A DNA stretch of 64,000 nucleotides from Diphasiastrum complanatum (Eukaryota; Streptophyta; Lycopodiopsida; Lycopodiales; Lycopodiaceae), in contig CM055095.1 of the NCBI GenBank assembly GCA_029204225.1, forward strand, positions 58,486,865 through 58,550,864, given 5' to 3'. The notes beneath the pieces were generated by a model. That model searched no databases. It worked only from the letters and a program-made list of their open reading frames with translations, and was not told the origin of the DNA. The position numbers and the translations under genes were made by a program. Position 1 is the stretch's first letter, and each line of letters opens with the position of its first letter. Below are positions 10,501 through 21,221 of the stretch, piece after piece.

Positions 10501-10642
10501 CGTAGTCTTCATTGCTATTGTTGTAAGCCATTAACAAGGGTGATGGTTTGTCTCCATCAGAATCTTGCTCCTTGAATTCCACCGCATTGGAAGAGTTTGG
10601 TTGTTGTTGTTGTTGCTTCTTTGCCTTGTTGTATATGCAGAT

Positions 10643-11380
10643 TCAACATTCCTTGATGTTGTGATTACCTCTCTTACAATATATGTAGAAGAGCTTCTTG
10701 CGCAATCCACTGTTCTCAGCTTGAGTATGAGGCTTCTGATGTTGTTGCTGCACTTGATTCTTGCCCTTGGAATAGTCTTTCTTCTTCATGTATAGAGCCA
10801 ATGACTTGTCTTTGATGGGTCTTTCTCCGCATTTCTTCTTGAAGAAGACGATCACCTTCTGAAAAGTGAGGTCAGTTTGTGTGGAGATCATTACAACAAA
10901 GTGTTCATAGGACTTTGGTAAAGAAGAAAGCAAGGTCATAACAACATCATCATCTTGAATAGAACATCCTACAATTGACAACTGATCCAGTAAAGATTTA
11001 AACCTGTTGATGTGAGAAGTGGTGGTTGTAGAATCAGACATACCAAGTGTGAAGAACTTCTTTCTAAGATGTAACCTGGTGGTTACATCTTGACTCTCAT
11101 ATAGATTCGATAATAAATTAAGTGCTTCCTTAGAGTATTTGCACTTGGCAACGTGGGATAGTTGGGAGTCCGCTAGATTGAGCGTGATCAATGACTCTTC
11201 CATGCCTTTGTTGATTGATGATCATCGTCTTCTGGTTTTAGGTCAGAACCTTCTACAACATCCCAAAGATCTCTAACTATCAACATCATCTGGAGTTTTA
11301 ACTAAGATATAGAAGTTAGATCCATTGAACTTGTCAATGATTCTAACTTCGTTGGATGAAGAGTTACCGATAAGAGACAT
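10643..11380 (-). pseudogene. Copia gag with degenerate zinc knuckle
   Basis: The start is an ATG at 11380 (MSLIGNSSSNEVRIIDKFNG). The leader to RDLWDVVEGSDLKPEDDD is frameshifted. The open part 10643-11203 reads gag (LADSQLSHVAKCKYSKEAL, LHLRKKFFTLGMSD, HINRFKSLLDQLSIVGCSI, LLSSLPKSYEHFVVMIS). It ends in a CCHC knuckle reading YIYCKRGNHNIKEC, in which the first Cys has become Tyr. Gag would form the particle around the element's RNA. This copy is probably dead. Confidence 0.88.
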
Positions 11381-11426
11381 GTTGAGAGTAATAAAAATAG
11401 AATAATCTCTCGGTTTATTGAGCCTT

Positions 11427-11440
11427 GCTCTGATACCAAT
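11427..11440 (-). other. Primer-binding site of second copia
   Basis: The minus strand reads ATTGGTATCAGAGC next to the LTR that starts at 11441; it is complementary to initiator tRNA-Met. Confidence 0.82.
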
Positions 11441-11656
11441 CTATAAGAGAAGAATACAAATGGAGAAAAGAGAATAAAATATTTGCGGAACAACTCTCCC
11501 ATTATTACGGGCCGCTAGAAGCAAGAACAATCTAAAAGAATGTGAATACAAAGATTTAATCACAGCTCAAGTGTTCTTACCAATAGGATTTTAAAAATTC
11601 ATTTATACTCAAACGAATAAATGAGTGCAGCCCACCGAAGAGATTAGATATGGTGT
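11441..11656 (-). repeat. Right (5') LTR of second copia, truncated
   Basis: This aligns with 6600-6813. Similarity stops sharply at about 11656, after GAAGAGATTAGATATGG. Confidence 0.72.
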
Positions 11657-12065
11657 GTGGTATTAACTACAAATGGATTTTACTGAGAAGTTTAGTTTAG
11701 AATATAGTAATAGTGTGGCATGATAATGCAAGTTCCTCAGACATCAAAGATAGCCATTGTCTGATCAGATACTAAGGAGTTGTTGACGTCTGTGATATGA
11801 ACAGAGTGAGTGAACTAGTGTGAGCAGACAACAATAGTGTATTCAAATCAAACATCACACATCTACGTTCGACATAGATGAAGAACGTGTTGCTTCTATA
11901 TTACAATGAATACACTGAATACGTTACAACTTGAAAAAGGAGACATAACTTGGATGCTCGATATATTCGCTCTCGAGCATCACAGAGAATGTGATGGAAA
12001 GTGTGGAAATTCAGAAACGTCAAGAACGCTCTGATAAAGTGTGGAAATTCAAAAACGTCAAGAAC
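11657..12065 (-). other. Leader region of another copia, no coding seen
   Basis: This 409-bp stretch lies on the internal side of the primer-binding site at 12066-12077. It has no readable pol or gag. Its last part carries a 38-bp tandem duplication. Confidence 0.4.
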
Positions 12066-12076
12066 GCTCTGATACC
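12001..12076. repeat. 38-bp tandem duplication ending in a primer-binding site
   Basis: Two units (12001-12038 and 12039-12076) both contain GTGTGGAAATTC, AACGTCAAGAACGCTCTGATA. They differ at about three positions. Each unit ends with the GCTCTGATA core of the tRNA-Met binding site, but only the second has the full site. Confidence 0.9.
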
Positions 12077-12077
12077 A
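12066..12077 (-). other. Primer-binding site
   Basis: The minus strand reads TGGTATCAGAGC. A TG on the plus strand at 12079-12080 marks the probable edge of the adjoining LTR. Confidence 0.75.
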
Positions 12078-12078
12078 C

Positions 12079-12560
12079 TGAAGCGAAAAACAAATTAATC
12101 GTGAACAGAATGAATTCGGATGGATTTCAGATATGATTGCTGGTCACTACCTACTATATCATTCCTACAATCCTCCAGAAAGTAGACAGACATTGTTGAT
12201 CTACGTTATAGATTAATACAACATTCAACGAAAATCGAACCAGTGTGCGAAATTGATAAAACAAGTGAATGAGATACACAAGCAATAGCAAATCTTAATT
12301 CATTCAAGATCAGACAAAATTGAGAGTGATATGTGCATAATAGCTACAATATCATCTATTGATCCTCTTGATTTTGAGCGTTGTATGACAGACCCACACA
12401 GTGCATTGGCGTGAGAGAAAACACCAGGAATAAACCATCCATTGTATCTCTCTTGCGAGTAACGATCACATATGATGAATTCACCAATTTGAATATCAAT
12501 GTTCATAAGTATTGGCACCTAGCTTTCAACTTGTTGGCAAATATTAGGAACTCGTCTCAA
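12079..12560 (-). repeat. Probable LTR fragment, far edge uncertain
   Basis: This non-coding block follows the primer-binding site in the position of a 5' LTR. I see no second copy in the window. The far edge is a guess, before the hAT-like insertion at 12713. Confidence 0.35.
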
Positions 12561-12704
12561 TATTAGATTTGCTGATCAACTAGAATGGATCTTATTATTC
12601 CAAATATATAAAAGAAACCACCTACTATATTACTAGATTGTAGCTTAATTTTGCTACTATTTTGTGTATATTGAATTCCTTTTTCAACACACGACATAAA
12701 GCTA

Positions 12705-12712
12705 GTATGGTA
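12705..12712. repeat. 8-bp target duplication GTATGGTA, left copy
   Basis: It is identical to 13411-13418, on the other side of the small DNA transposon. Confidence 0.88.
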
Positions 12713-13410
12713 CCTAGAAGCCCGTTCCAACCAAAATGGGTCGAAACGTTCTGTTCCGTATGTTTCGGAACATACTGGGTCGGAACGATTTATTACAAAT
12801 AAAAATACATGTGTTAAATTGGCCGCCATCTTCATTCTTCTTTGTAATACATCGAGGGATGCTCATGCTGGCACCTCTATGACCAGGTGTGGCACCACGG
12901 ACAATACAACGGGGAAGGATTTCATAGACAATACAACGCGGATCGCTAATATATGAAATCTTGTTTGCTTGTTTGAAGGATTTCATAGATATTCAAATAA
13001 CGTTACATTCAATCCCTCTGTTTCTAATAACGTTACATTCTATATTTTTTGAAGAATTTAGAATAAGAAAGTATGCAACAAAAATATCTACGTTTGGGTT
13101 AAGCATGCTTTCTGGAGGACGTATTTTGAGCATGTTGCAACGGGGATCATCTATGAAATCCTTCAGACAAGCAAATAGTTCGCACGTAGGTTTTCTGTTG
13201 AGCAAATGATTGCGTTCATCTCTGACAATCAAACAATCATCCTGCCCATCAACTTCACGGATTAGCTACCCGACAATCCAACTCTGGGTTGATTTTATGC
13301 AAACTTTGGATTATATAGCTTTCTTTGTTAAAACGGAACGTTTTTTAAATTATTTTTTTTTGGTGAAGTTCCGGAACAGAACGCGTTCCGTTCCGGAACG
13401 GGCAACTAAG
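12713..13410. mobile_element. Non-autonomous hAT-like element, copy 1 (698 bp)
   Basis: The left end reads CCTAGAAGCCCGTTCC. The right end, reverse complemented, reads CTTAGTTGCCCGTTCC, so the terminal inverted repeats agree at 13 of 16 positions. An exact 8-bp duplication flanks it, the hallmark length of the hAT superfamily. No transposase is encoded. Several GGAACG/CGTTCC motifs lie near both ends. Internally, a stretch near 12958-12990 (TTTGAAGGATTTCATAGAT) is repeated in inverted form near 13143-13180. A related copy is at 33431-34169. Confidence 0.82.
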
Positions 13411-13418
13411 GTATGGTA
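13411..13418. repeat. 8-bp target duplication GTATGGTA, right copy
   Basis: It matches 12705-12712 exactly. Confidence 0.88.
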
Positions 13419-13699
13419 TATTATATTGCATTTTCGGTTGAATGACTTTTATTACCCAAGTCAAGTCTTGATCGTGAGATCTATACATGCCACAACAATT
13501 TAAAATACCTAAAATCGTAAAATCAATGAAATTGTACACATCATGTTTGTATTTATTGTTTCAAACATGGGCATATTGACAAATTGCTATGCATTATTTT
13601 ACTATCACAATAAACTCTAATATGATTAAATCATCAAAGTTAGTGTACAATGATCCATTTCCATTCAAACATTCATATGTCTTTCATCTGAACATTATG

Positions 13700-13727
13700 C
13701 TCTCTCTCTCTCTCTCTCTCTCTCTAA
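13700..13727. repeat. (CT)n microsatellite
   Basis: A pure CT dinucleotide run of about 14 units in AT-rich intergenic sequence. Confidence 0.95.
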
Positions 13728-14519
13728 GAGCATGATCCATGTCAATCAACAATCTTATGGTGATTATGTTACAGCAATATCTCCCAATAATCAAATAGCC
13801 TATATTTTCTTAGGCAAATTCTTTTCAAAGCCTTATGTTCTAGTTGGGTATAAAATTTTCTTTCATAATTGATTGACAACCTACGCGTGTTTGTCTACAT
13901 CGAGTTGTAGCCTTACAAAACACCCATTCAATGCGCAAGAAATAGCACCAAGAAAGCAAGCGAATGGCGTCCAATTCCAACCCAAATCACCTCTAGATCC
14001 TTTACATGTGCTCATTGATTACTTCTATCCCAAACAAACTAGGATAATTTTCCAAGATACCCTAAAACAATTGACCAATGTGTTCATCCTTTAGTACCAC
14101 CATTACTTGTAATTTCTAACCGCTGGTCTATAGATCACTCTCGCACAAGAATCCCCGTTGGAACCAATGTCCCATACCATCAGCTTTCACTCCAAGAAGT
14201 TCTTTGCTTCTAGATCCGTTTCACAAAAAAATAAAAAAGATTAACTGGCTATCCTATATCCAATATAAGATCTAATCTTCTACCAATTCCAATAGATACT
14301 TCAAGGCATTGAATTCTCCCATGTTCCTTACGTGATTCACTGTACATGAAGAATATCACTAGACATTGACCCATGTATGGACGAGAAATATCGTTCTGTT
14401 GGAGGGTTTGCGGATCCCAAGACAACCCTAACCCCAGTTAATAAGTGAGAGGGATTTGGCACCTTGCATGTGTAAGTCCAACTCGATGATCACATAGTTA
14501 GTTGATTAGTTACAAGTCA
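13728..14519. other. AT-rich intergenic stretch, nothing recognised
   Basis: There are short open frames on both strands, but none matches a family I know. It may be remains of older repeats. Confidence 0.4.
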
Positions 14520-15355
14520 ATAAAAGGACTTTAGGCCTTTTTGTGGGACTTTTAATGTCGCAGGCCTAAATGTCAAGTTTAGTGAATAAAATTGGAACTC
14601 CCACCAAAATTGGTTTAAATTCAAATTCAAATTGGTTCCTCCAATTTGAAATGGGTTCCCGCTCTTTTTTAAGTTTGAATAGTTAGGGAGGTAGAAATGG
14701 ACCAATAGGATTTTGAGGCCAGGGTCCTCTTGCTCCTCATGTTCATATTGTCTTATTTTTGCCAAAAAAAGATCTCTTTTTTGCAAAAATACCAGTATTA
14801 CTCTTGATTCTTCGCAGAGTTTTCTGATTATTTTATTTATAGTAAGTGATCATTTGTGAGTTAGAATAGATCTATCAGTATCTTCCAAAAAATATATTTT
14901 TACTCTCGCCAAGTTATAGAAACACCATTTTTTTGTCAGAAGGAACTTTCGCCAGTTCCACCCTAGTCTTATCTAAGTCAGATTCCTTATCTGAGAGTTC
15001 AATGAAGGTTATTTCCACCAAATTTGCTAGAAAAAGTTTGATCATAGATTTTTATCCAAAATAGCATTGCTGGAACCTTCGCCGAGTCAATTTTCATCCA
15101 AGAAACCTTCGCCAGTACTATTTTTAGGTTCTGATTTTCCAGATCAAGTCTCTGTCAAATTTTTGGTCAAATCTGGTTCAATTTGATTCTGATTCTGAGA
15201 ATTCTTCATTTGAGAAGTGTCGATCGCTTGATCATAGATCTTTTTCAAAAAATCAAAAATCTGACTATTGTCAAGTGAAAGGAATTTTGTAGATCTGAAT
15301 TGAGATTGATTCTGATCGAAAATCAAGATCCAATCTCATTGTCTGATTTGTGAAA
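14520..15355 (+). other. Leader / possible 5' LTR of gypsy element
   Basis: Non-coding. It contains TGTGGGACTTTTAATGTCGC near 14540 and three AACCTTCGCC-type motifs near 14945, 15069 and 15104. It ends at the gag ATG. An inverted pair of AATTGGAAC / GGTTCCTCCAATTTG sequences lies at 14589-14648. Confidence 0.4.
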
Positions 15356-16480
15356 ATGGCTGTTCCTAGAGGTGCTCCTCAAAAAGTCAATCCAATTATT
15401 GTTAGGAGAGCACCCCGTTTGGATCTATTCAAATACAATGGATTAATAGATCTAGTTAGATTTCTCCAGATCTATGTGGAATCTTGTAAAGTCTATGGCG
15501 AAGTTTTCCCTCAAGATAAATTTAAGCTTTTTCCTATGGCCTTAACGGGCATAGCACAAGATTGGTACTATAATCAAGATGAAACTGAGCATACAGATTG
15601 AAAAACTGTTAAACGAGCCCTTATCACACGATTTAAACCTCGGAAGTTAAAGGAAGACTCTTTTCTACTTTTAAGTACAATTAAAATGAGAAAGTGGAAA
15701 ATGGTTCGACATTACATTCAACGAGTTAAACGACTCAAATCTGAGTGCGAACCCGAGCTGATTAACGAAAATGATGATTATGTGGTTTTTGTCAGGTCTA
15801 CCTAAAAGGATCAGACGTGAGCTGAAACGCCATAATGAGTACGCAATTTTGCAAAACACTATGGACGATGCAATATGAGAGGAGGATGAAGATTTAGATG
15901 ACGAGCCAAATATTGGTATGTTGCCTTATACGGCAGGGCAGACCACTACGACATCCACCACTATCGCATCAACGAATATCAACACTACTGCAGAGATGAT
16001 GCTCAGTGAGTTTGAGAAACTGGGGAAGAACCAGCAGAAACAAATGAAAAAGTTGCAGTCGCAACTTGATGAGAAGATCAAAGTATTGGAAGATTTCCAT
16101 GGAAAAGCGAACAAGGAACCTGAGAAGTTTGCTAAGCCTTTTCCTATCAGGAAAAATATCTGGTGTTCCATTTGTACAGGCAATCACATAACAAATGAAT
16201 GTCCTCAATTGAAAAAATAAATAGAAACCAGTATTTGCCATCTGTGCAATTCACCTGATCATGAGACTGCTTATTGCCACTTTAATCCTCGGATTATCCA
16301 GCAACGATATGCCCAAATAGAATATCGAAAACCCCTTTACAGAAAGGATCCTGCAGCCAAACATCGTCTTGGGTATTCGGAGAGATTAGTTTTACCAGTC
16401 CCACGGACACAACCAGCTCCTCCTGCTAATTTGATGGAACCAGAACCTTACAGAGGTAACAAGCAATGAAATTATAGTAA
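15356..16480 (+). pseudogene. Gypsy gag, first part with two zinc knuckles
   Basis: The start is the ATG at 15356 (MAVPRGAPQKVNPI). The retrotransposon gag fold is visible: LDLFKYNGLIDLVRFLQIYV, VFPQDKFKLFPMALTGIAQD, WYYNQ, then LITRFKPRKLKEDSF. Stops occur at about 15599 and 15890, and a frameshift lies near 15800. At 15918-16220 a Thr-rich stretch leads into a coiled-coil-like EKLGKNQQKQMKKLQSQLDE and a first knuckle WCSICTGNHITNECPQ (spacing CX2CX3HX4C). After a stop comes a second knuckle CHLCNSPDHETAYC (CX2CX4HX4C). A Pro-rich tail runs to about 16468. Confidence 0.82.
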
Positions 16481-16499
16481 TGAGAGCGGACCTTTAGAA

Positions 16500-17016
16500 T
16501 AGTATGCTATTTATGCTGCCGCACAACAAGCATCTAGAAATTGGACCGGAGCGCTGCTTGGATGCTCTACATGTGGAGAAAATCACAGAGTTGCAGAATG
16601 TCCAAACAAAGGCAAATTTGTACCATTCTGTCGTGAGTGTGATTATGGGCATTGCTACAAGGAGTGTCCAGCAAGACCAACGCCGCCACCGGCTATAGCT
16701 CCTATCAATTTGATAACAATCAAGCAAAGACCAGCAGTCAACCTGAACCAAGTGTACCTTTGATGATGGTTACCAAAGCACATAAGCAGAAAGAACCAGT
16801 ACATGTTGATTTTATACCATTCACTAATATACCAACAACATCTGGAGTCTATCCAAATCTCCATGCCGAAAAGAGGAGATATCAGGATATGAGACAATGG
16901 ATTAAACATTTGCAAGAAGAAGAGGAGCTTGAAGCTGCTAAAGCTACAGCCGAAATCCATTCTTCACCTATGCAACCACTGAATAATCCACGAACAGATA
17001 TGAATACTCAGTTTTA
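16500..17016 (+). pseudogene. Gypsy gag C-terminal part with two further zinc knuckles
   Basis: Two more knuckles lie at about 16555-16680: CSTCGENHRVAEC and CRECDYGHCYKEC, both with the short CX2CX3HX4C spacing. After a frameshift near 16700 the open frame to 17017 reads PVHVDFIPFTNIPTTSGVYP, then a charged helix KHLQEEEELEAAKATAE. The role of this tail is unknown to me. It belongs to the same element by position and strand. Confidence 0.72.
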
Positions 17017-17038
17017 ACATTATGAAAAACCCTTCAAG

Positions 17039-17688
17039 ATGACTGAATTGCAAGCATCGCAAACGAGATTACTCATGAATATTTTGTCTAGTAAGATAGA
17101 TATTACATTAGGAGAATTTTTGAAGTTGGTGCCAAACGCAAAAGAAGTGTTAGCGCATAAATTAACTCAGATCGAACTAGAAGCCAATCATGAACCACTT
17201 TTCTGTGCTGGATTTGAAAAATCTAATGAGGTACTCCATGTCAGAGAAGCCCGGGAAAGTGAGCAAAAAAATATCATTCTGCCAATACAACATAGACAAT
17301 TTTCTAAAGAAGCAACCGTGATAGATGGAGATTTGGGAGTTAGCTTGATTTCAACAAAGCTATGTGCAAAATGGGGCCTCACAAGGTCTTGTGACTTTTG
17401 CCATTAAGCTAGTTGATCAAACGACAGTTTGTCCGTGAGGAATGGTTAAAGACATACATGTCAAAATTGCTGGAGTACAATTTGCCATTACTTTTGTAGT
17501 AATGGACTTAACTGACGCACTAAATGTCTACCGAGTCCTACTAGGATGCCCATGGTTACGAGTTGCGCAAGTAATTGATAACTGGGGTACCGAAAAAATC
17601 ACTTTTGAAAATCGTGAACGTGCAGTCAAAGTGGATCCTATAACTTGGACTATCAAACCAGTAGCCCAAAAAGAGGATGATGATTAAT
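17039..17688 (+). pseudogene. Gypsy protease region
   Basis: The open frame 17039-17407 ends in a protease-like site ATVIDGDLGVSLISTKLC, which fits the gypsy pattern of a hydrophobic stretch, D-G, then S-x-N/S. After a frameshift, 17442-17687 reads HVKIAGVQFAITFVVMDL, VYRVLLGCPWLRVAQVI and KITFENRERAVKV, the usual end of plant gypsy protease (flap and LLG-PWL motif). Spacing and order fit, but the active site is degenerate. Confidence 0.72.
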
Positions 17689-17822
17689 CAACAACAGATC
17701 ATACATGTGACCGACCAGTTAAAAATTGGGGAGTACATTATGACTCTCAACATTATGACTCTCAAACCGATACTGTCAACCAGAATCAAGCTCTTGCAAC
17801 AATTGATTGTACAGCAGGCTAT

Positions 17823-19260
17823 ATGCGTCAACAAGATAATCAGTCCGACTTGAGCGAGATTTCATTATTGGATCAAACTTTGGATACATCGATCACTTTT
17901 CCTTTGAATGTGTTGAATTTAGTTTGGATATCAACGGAACACATACCAGATCCAATTGAAGATGAACTTATTCATGTGAGTCATGCCTTGACTTATGATG
18001 ACAATGCAAAACTAACTGATGAGCATGTTCAAAATCACATGGATCCTACCAGATTTGGAGTACGTGATATTCCTGACGAACCAACAATAAAATCGCCAAA
18101 AGCAGTTATATTGAAGGAAGACAAGATTACAGGATCAATGATGAAGAAACAAGCTAAGCAACATTGTAATACGGTCTTGAAAGAGAAAATCCACCTCAAA
18201 AGGTTGATTCCAAGACTGTGCCACCCTTATTGGATAAAGGCAAAGGTAAAGTCAAGGATGATTCTTCAAGTCAGAATTCTCGCAAGACATCACCATCTAG
18301 GAAATCTTCACCTTCAAAGAAGAGTCCATCTTCTCAGAAGTCATCACCTCCACGATCGATTCCTACTAAGAAAGCTAAGCGAAGATCCAAGACTAATCCT
18401 TTTGAAAAAGAACAATCAGAGGAAGTCCAGCATGATATGCCAGAGCATTTCAAACATTATACTCTGGATGATGTAGTTATCATGTTACCAAAAGCACATC
18501 GTGAACTTGAAGAACAAGTGCTAGAATCGAAAGATGTTTACGATGGCCCAGCTAGGACACAGCCTATGAATCTTGCTGAACCAGGAGAACCGGAAAAGAT
18601 TGTACAAGTTGGAGCACAACTTACTCCTGAACAGTTTCAAGCGCTATGGAAATTGCTTACTAAGTATCAAGATTGCTTTGCTTGGACTTATAAAGATCTC
18701 AAAGGGATTCCGACATCAGTTATTGAGCATACCATACCCTTAATACCTGATGCAATTCCCAAGGTCACAAAGTTCTATCATTTTAATCCTAATATTACGG
18801 ATTTGATAAAGAAAGAGCTACAAATATTGCTTGAAGACAATTTCATTTATGAGATCGAGCACACTGAATGGGTTTCACCAATTGTCATTGTTCCTAAGAA
18901 GAGTGAGAAATTGAGAATTTGTGTGAATCTCTCAAGGCCTTGAACAAAGTGACACGAAAGGATCACTTTTTGTTACCTTTTACTGAAAGCATTTTGGACC
19001 GCCTTGCTGGAGCAAAAGCTTATTGTTTTCTGGATGGATTTAGTGGATACCACTAGGTCAAGATTGCACCTGTAGATCGTCACAGAGTGATGCAGTTTGC
19101 TTTCAAAGATTATCTACAAAAATTTCTTGAAATTTACTTGGATGACCTCGGAGTCCATAACACAGATACAGACCACCTGGATCGGTTGGAAAAAGTATTT
19201 GAACGTTGTCGCAAGTACCAGATTTTCTTAAATCCAGAAAAGTGTTAGATCTAGGTTTCT
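17823..19260 (+). pseudogene. Gypsy linker and reverse transcriptase with internal deletion
   Basis: A linker rich in Ser, Pro and Lys runs to about 18420. RT begins near 18600: LTPEQFQALWKLLTKYQDCF, AWTYKDLKGIPTSVIEHTI, VTKFYHFNPNITDLIKKEL, WVSPIVIVPKKSEKLRICVN. After a frameshift near 18930 it continues ALNKVTRKDHFLLPFTESIL, DRLAGAKAYCFLDGFSGYH, a stop, then KIAPVDRHRVMQFAF. The segment that should carry the fingers-palm link is missing: MQFAF passes straight to DYLQKFLEIYLDDLGVHN, with the catalytic box YLDD, and NPEKC. About 40 residues are deleted. Confidence 0.88.
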
Positions 19261-20060
19261 CACGGAGTTGTTCTCGGGCATGTGGTATCAAGACATGGCA
19301 TAGCAACAGATTATTCAAAAATCAAAGTTACCATCTCCAGGGACAATTCGTGGAGTTTATGTGTTTATGGGTCATGCGAATTATTATCGAATTTTTATTA
19401 TTTTCTTTGCGGATCTTGCAAGACGTATATACAAATTGACCATTGTTTCTATTTGGACAGTTGAGTGTTAGAAGCCTTTGAAAATTTGAAAAAAGCATTA
19501 GCTTCGGCACCGATACTATGTTCTCCAGATTGGACAATTGAATTTCATGTTCACACTAATGTCTCAAAATATGCTATTGGATCAGTTTTGATGCAGCCGA
19601 GTGAATACAAGAAAGACTACCCCATACGATTTGCAAGCAGACAACTTACAGATTCAGAGAAAAATTATTTGACAACGGAACGTGAAGCATTAGCAATGAT
19701 TTTTTCTGTAAAGAAATTTTGACATTATCTTATGGAAACGCACTTTGCGTTTTATATGAATCACCAGCCGTTACTTTACTTGGTAAACAAAAAGTGTAAT
19801 ATAGGCCGTATTGCAAGATGGTTACTGTTATTGACCGGATTTGACTTTCGAATTGTGGTTCGAAAAGGTAAACAACATTATCTCGCCGACCCTGTTTCAA
19901 GAATCGAATCCGCATTAGTTAATACTGAAGTGGATGATGAATTGCTAGATGCTACATTATTCTATGTAGAAGCAAAACCTGAGTGGGCAGCGGATATTGT
20001 TGAGTATCTAATGCTAGGTCAACCTAATGACTCCTTGCAAAACTACAAAAGAGACAATTG
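19261..20060 (+). pseudogene. Gypsy RT thumb and RNase H
   Basis: The sequence GVVLGHVVSRHGIATDYSKI is the RT connection. RNase H lies at 19465-19722 and 19732-19920: LEAFENLKKALASAPILCSP, EFHVHTNVSKYAIGSVLMQP, FASRQLTDSEKNYLTTEREA, then HYLMETHFAFYMNHQPLLYL and RIARWLLLLTGFDFRIV. A stop replaces one codon in KKF-HYLM. The expected first catalytic Asp is Asn in this copy (HTNVS instead of TDAS), a loss of a key residue. Confidence 0.85.
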
Positions 20061-21221
20061 ATTCATAAGGTTCAACCTTATCAATTGATTGTGGGACAAT
20101 TGTATCATCGCGGAATGGATGATATTCTTCGAAGATGTGTTTTGTCGCATGAAGTGTCTGAATTAATCATGTTTTCACACGATGGAATGGGCGGAGGACA
20201 TTTTTCTATGGATATCACTGTTTGCAAGCTTTTGCAATCAAGGTGTTGGTGGCATACACTTCATAAAGACACCAAAAATTATATTCAGTCATGTGATATT
20301 TGCCAACGAGCACGACGTCCTATGCGACAGAATTATGAGCCCTTACATCCGGTGTTATGGGGACTGGATTACATTGGTCCTATTCATCCTACGACAAGAG
20401 GATCTCAAGCTAGATATATCATCGTAGCAACCGATTATATGACCAAGTGGGTTGAAGCCAGAGCTGTTAAAGTTGTTGATGCAAAATCTACGGCTAAGTT
20501 TCTCTATGAAAATATCATTATCAAATTTGGATGTCCAATCGAGATCGTCAGTGATCTTGGTACACACTTTGTTAATCGAATGATAAAGTGTCTGTTGGAA
20601 GATTTTTTTGCTATATACCGATTTAGTACTCCGTATTATCCAAGGGTAGTGGCCAAGCTAAATTTTCCAATAAGATTCTCTACACTATTATGACAAAAAT
20701 GGTTGAAGCGAGTCGGTCTGATTGGAAACATAAATTGCATGCATCATTATGGGCTTTCAGAACTGCTTATAAAGGGAGCACGAATCAAACACCGTTTCAA
20801 TTGATTTATGGTCAAGATGTTGTCATGCCAATTGAATTCTTAGTACCATCTCTACGCATAGCAGCAACAGAACGATCAGATGACGACAAATCCTTACAAC
20901 TGTGCCATGAAGCTTTGCACAAATTATATGAAACCAGATTGATGGCAATTCATGCATTAGCAGTAGAGAAAGCTCGTCGTAAGGCATGGCACAATCGTCG
21001 ATTACACAAAAAGGATCCGGCAGAAGGAGATCTAGCATTGATGTATAAAACTAAGCTGATCAAGGGAATTTGAAGTTCACAAGTGAAGGGCCGTATAGAG
21101 TCAAAGAAATACTGAACTATGGAACAATTATTCTTGAACATCTAGATGGAAAACGTTTTGATACTCTAGTGAATGGCAGCCGACTACCCAAGTTTTGGCA
21201 GCCTGCACCACCAGTTTAGCC
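20061..21221 (+). pseudogene. Gypsy integrase with GPY/F-type C-terminus
   Basis: The zinc-binding HHCC region is complete: H in MFSHDGMGGGHF, and C-x2-C in SCDICQRARRPM. The core shows GLDYIGPIHPTTRG, IIVATDYMTKWVEA and IVSDLGTHFVN with both Asp residues. The Glu region is lost through a frameshift near 20650 (PYYPRVVAKLNF). The frame at 20690-21073 resumes with SLWAFRTAYKGSTNQTPFQL, VVMPIEFLVPSLRIA and RRKAWHNRRLHKKDPAEGDL. It ends, after another shift, with EGPYRVKEILNYGTIILEHL and RLPKFWQPAPPV before a TAG at 21219-21221. It would insert element DNA into the genome if intact. Confidence 0.9.

Larger units (their letters stand above)
6600..11656 (-). mobile_element. Second minus-strand copia element with nested insertions
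   Basis: Similar sequences at 6600-6813 and 11441-11656 are its two LTR ends. A tRNA-Met primer-binding site lies at 11427-11440. Gag (10643-11380), protease (10186-10500) and an integrase core (7801-8238) follow on the minus strand. The integrase is separated from the protease by a plus-strand LTR fragment (about 9537-10171) and by the 3' half of another minus-strand copia (8239-9534). RT and RNase H of this element are absent. The right LTR breaks off at 11656. I could not find a target duplication. Confidence 0.75.

Noticed and set aside
10565-10795. 76-codon plus-strand Leu-rich open frame
   Set aside because: It is antisense to the copia gag zinc-knuckle region.
15926-16960. Long minus-strand open frames
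   Set aside because: They overlap the gypsy gag, which has clear zinc knuckles on the plus strand.
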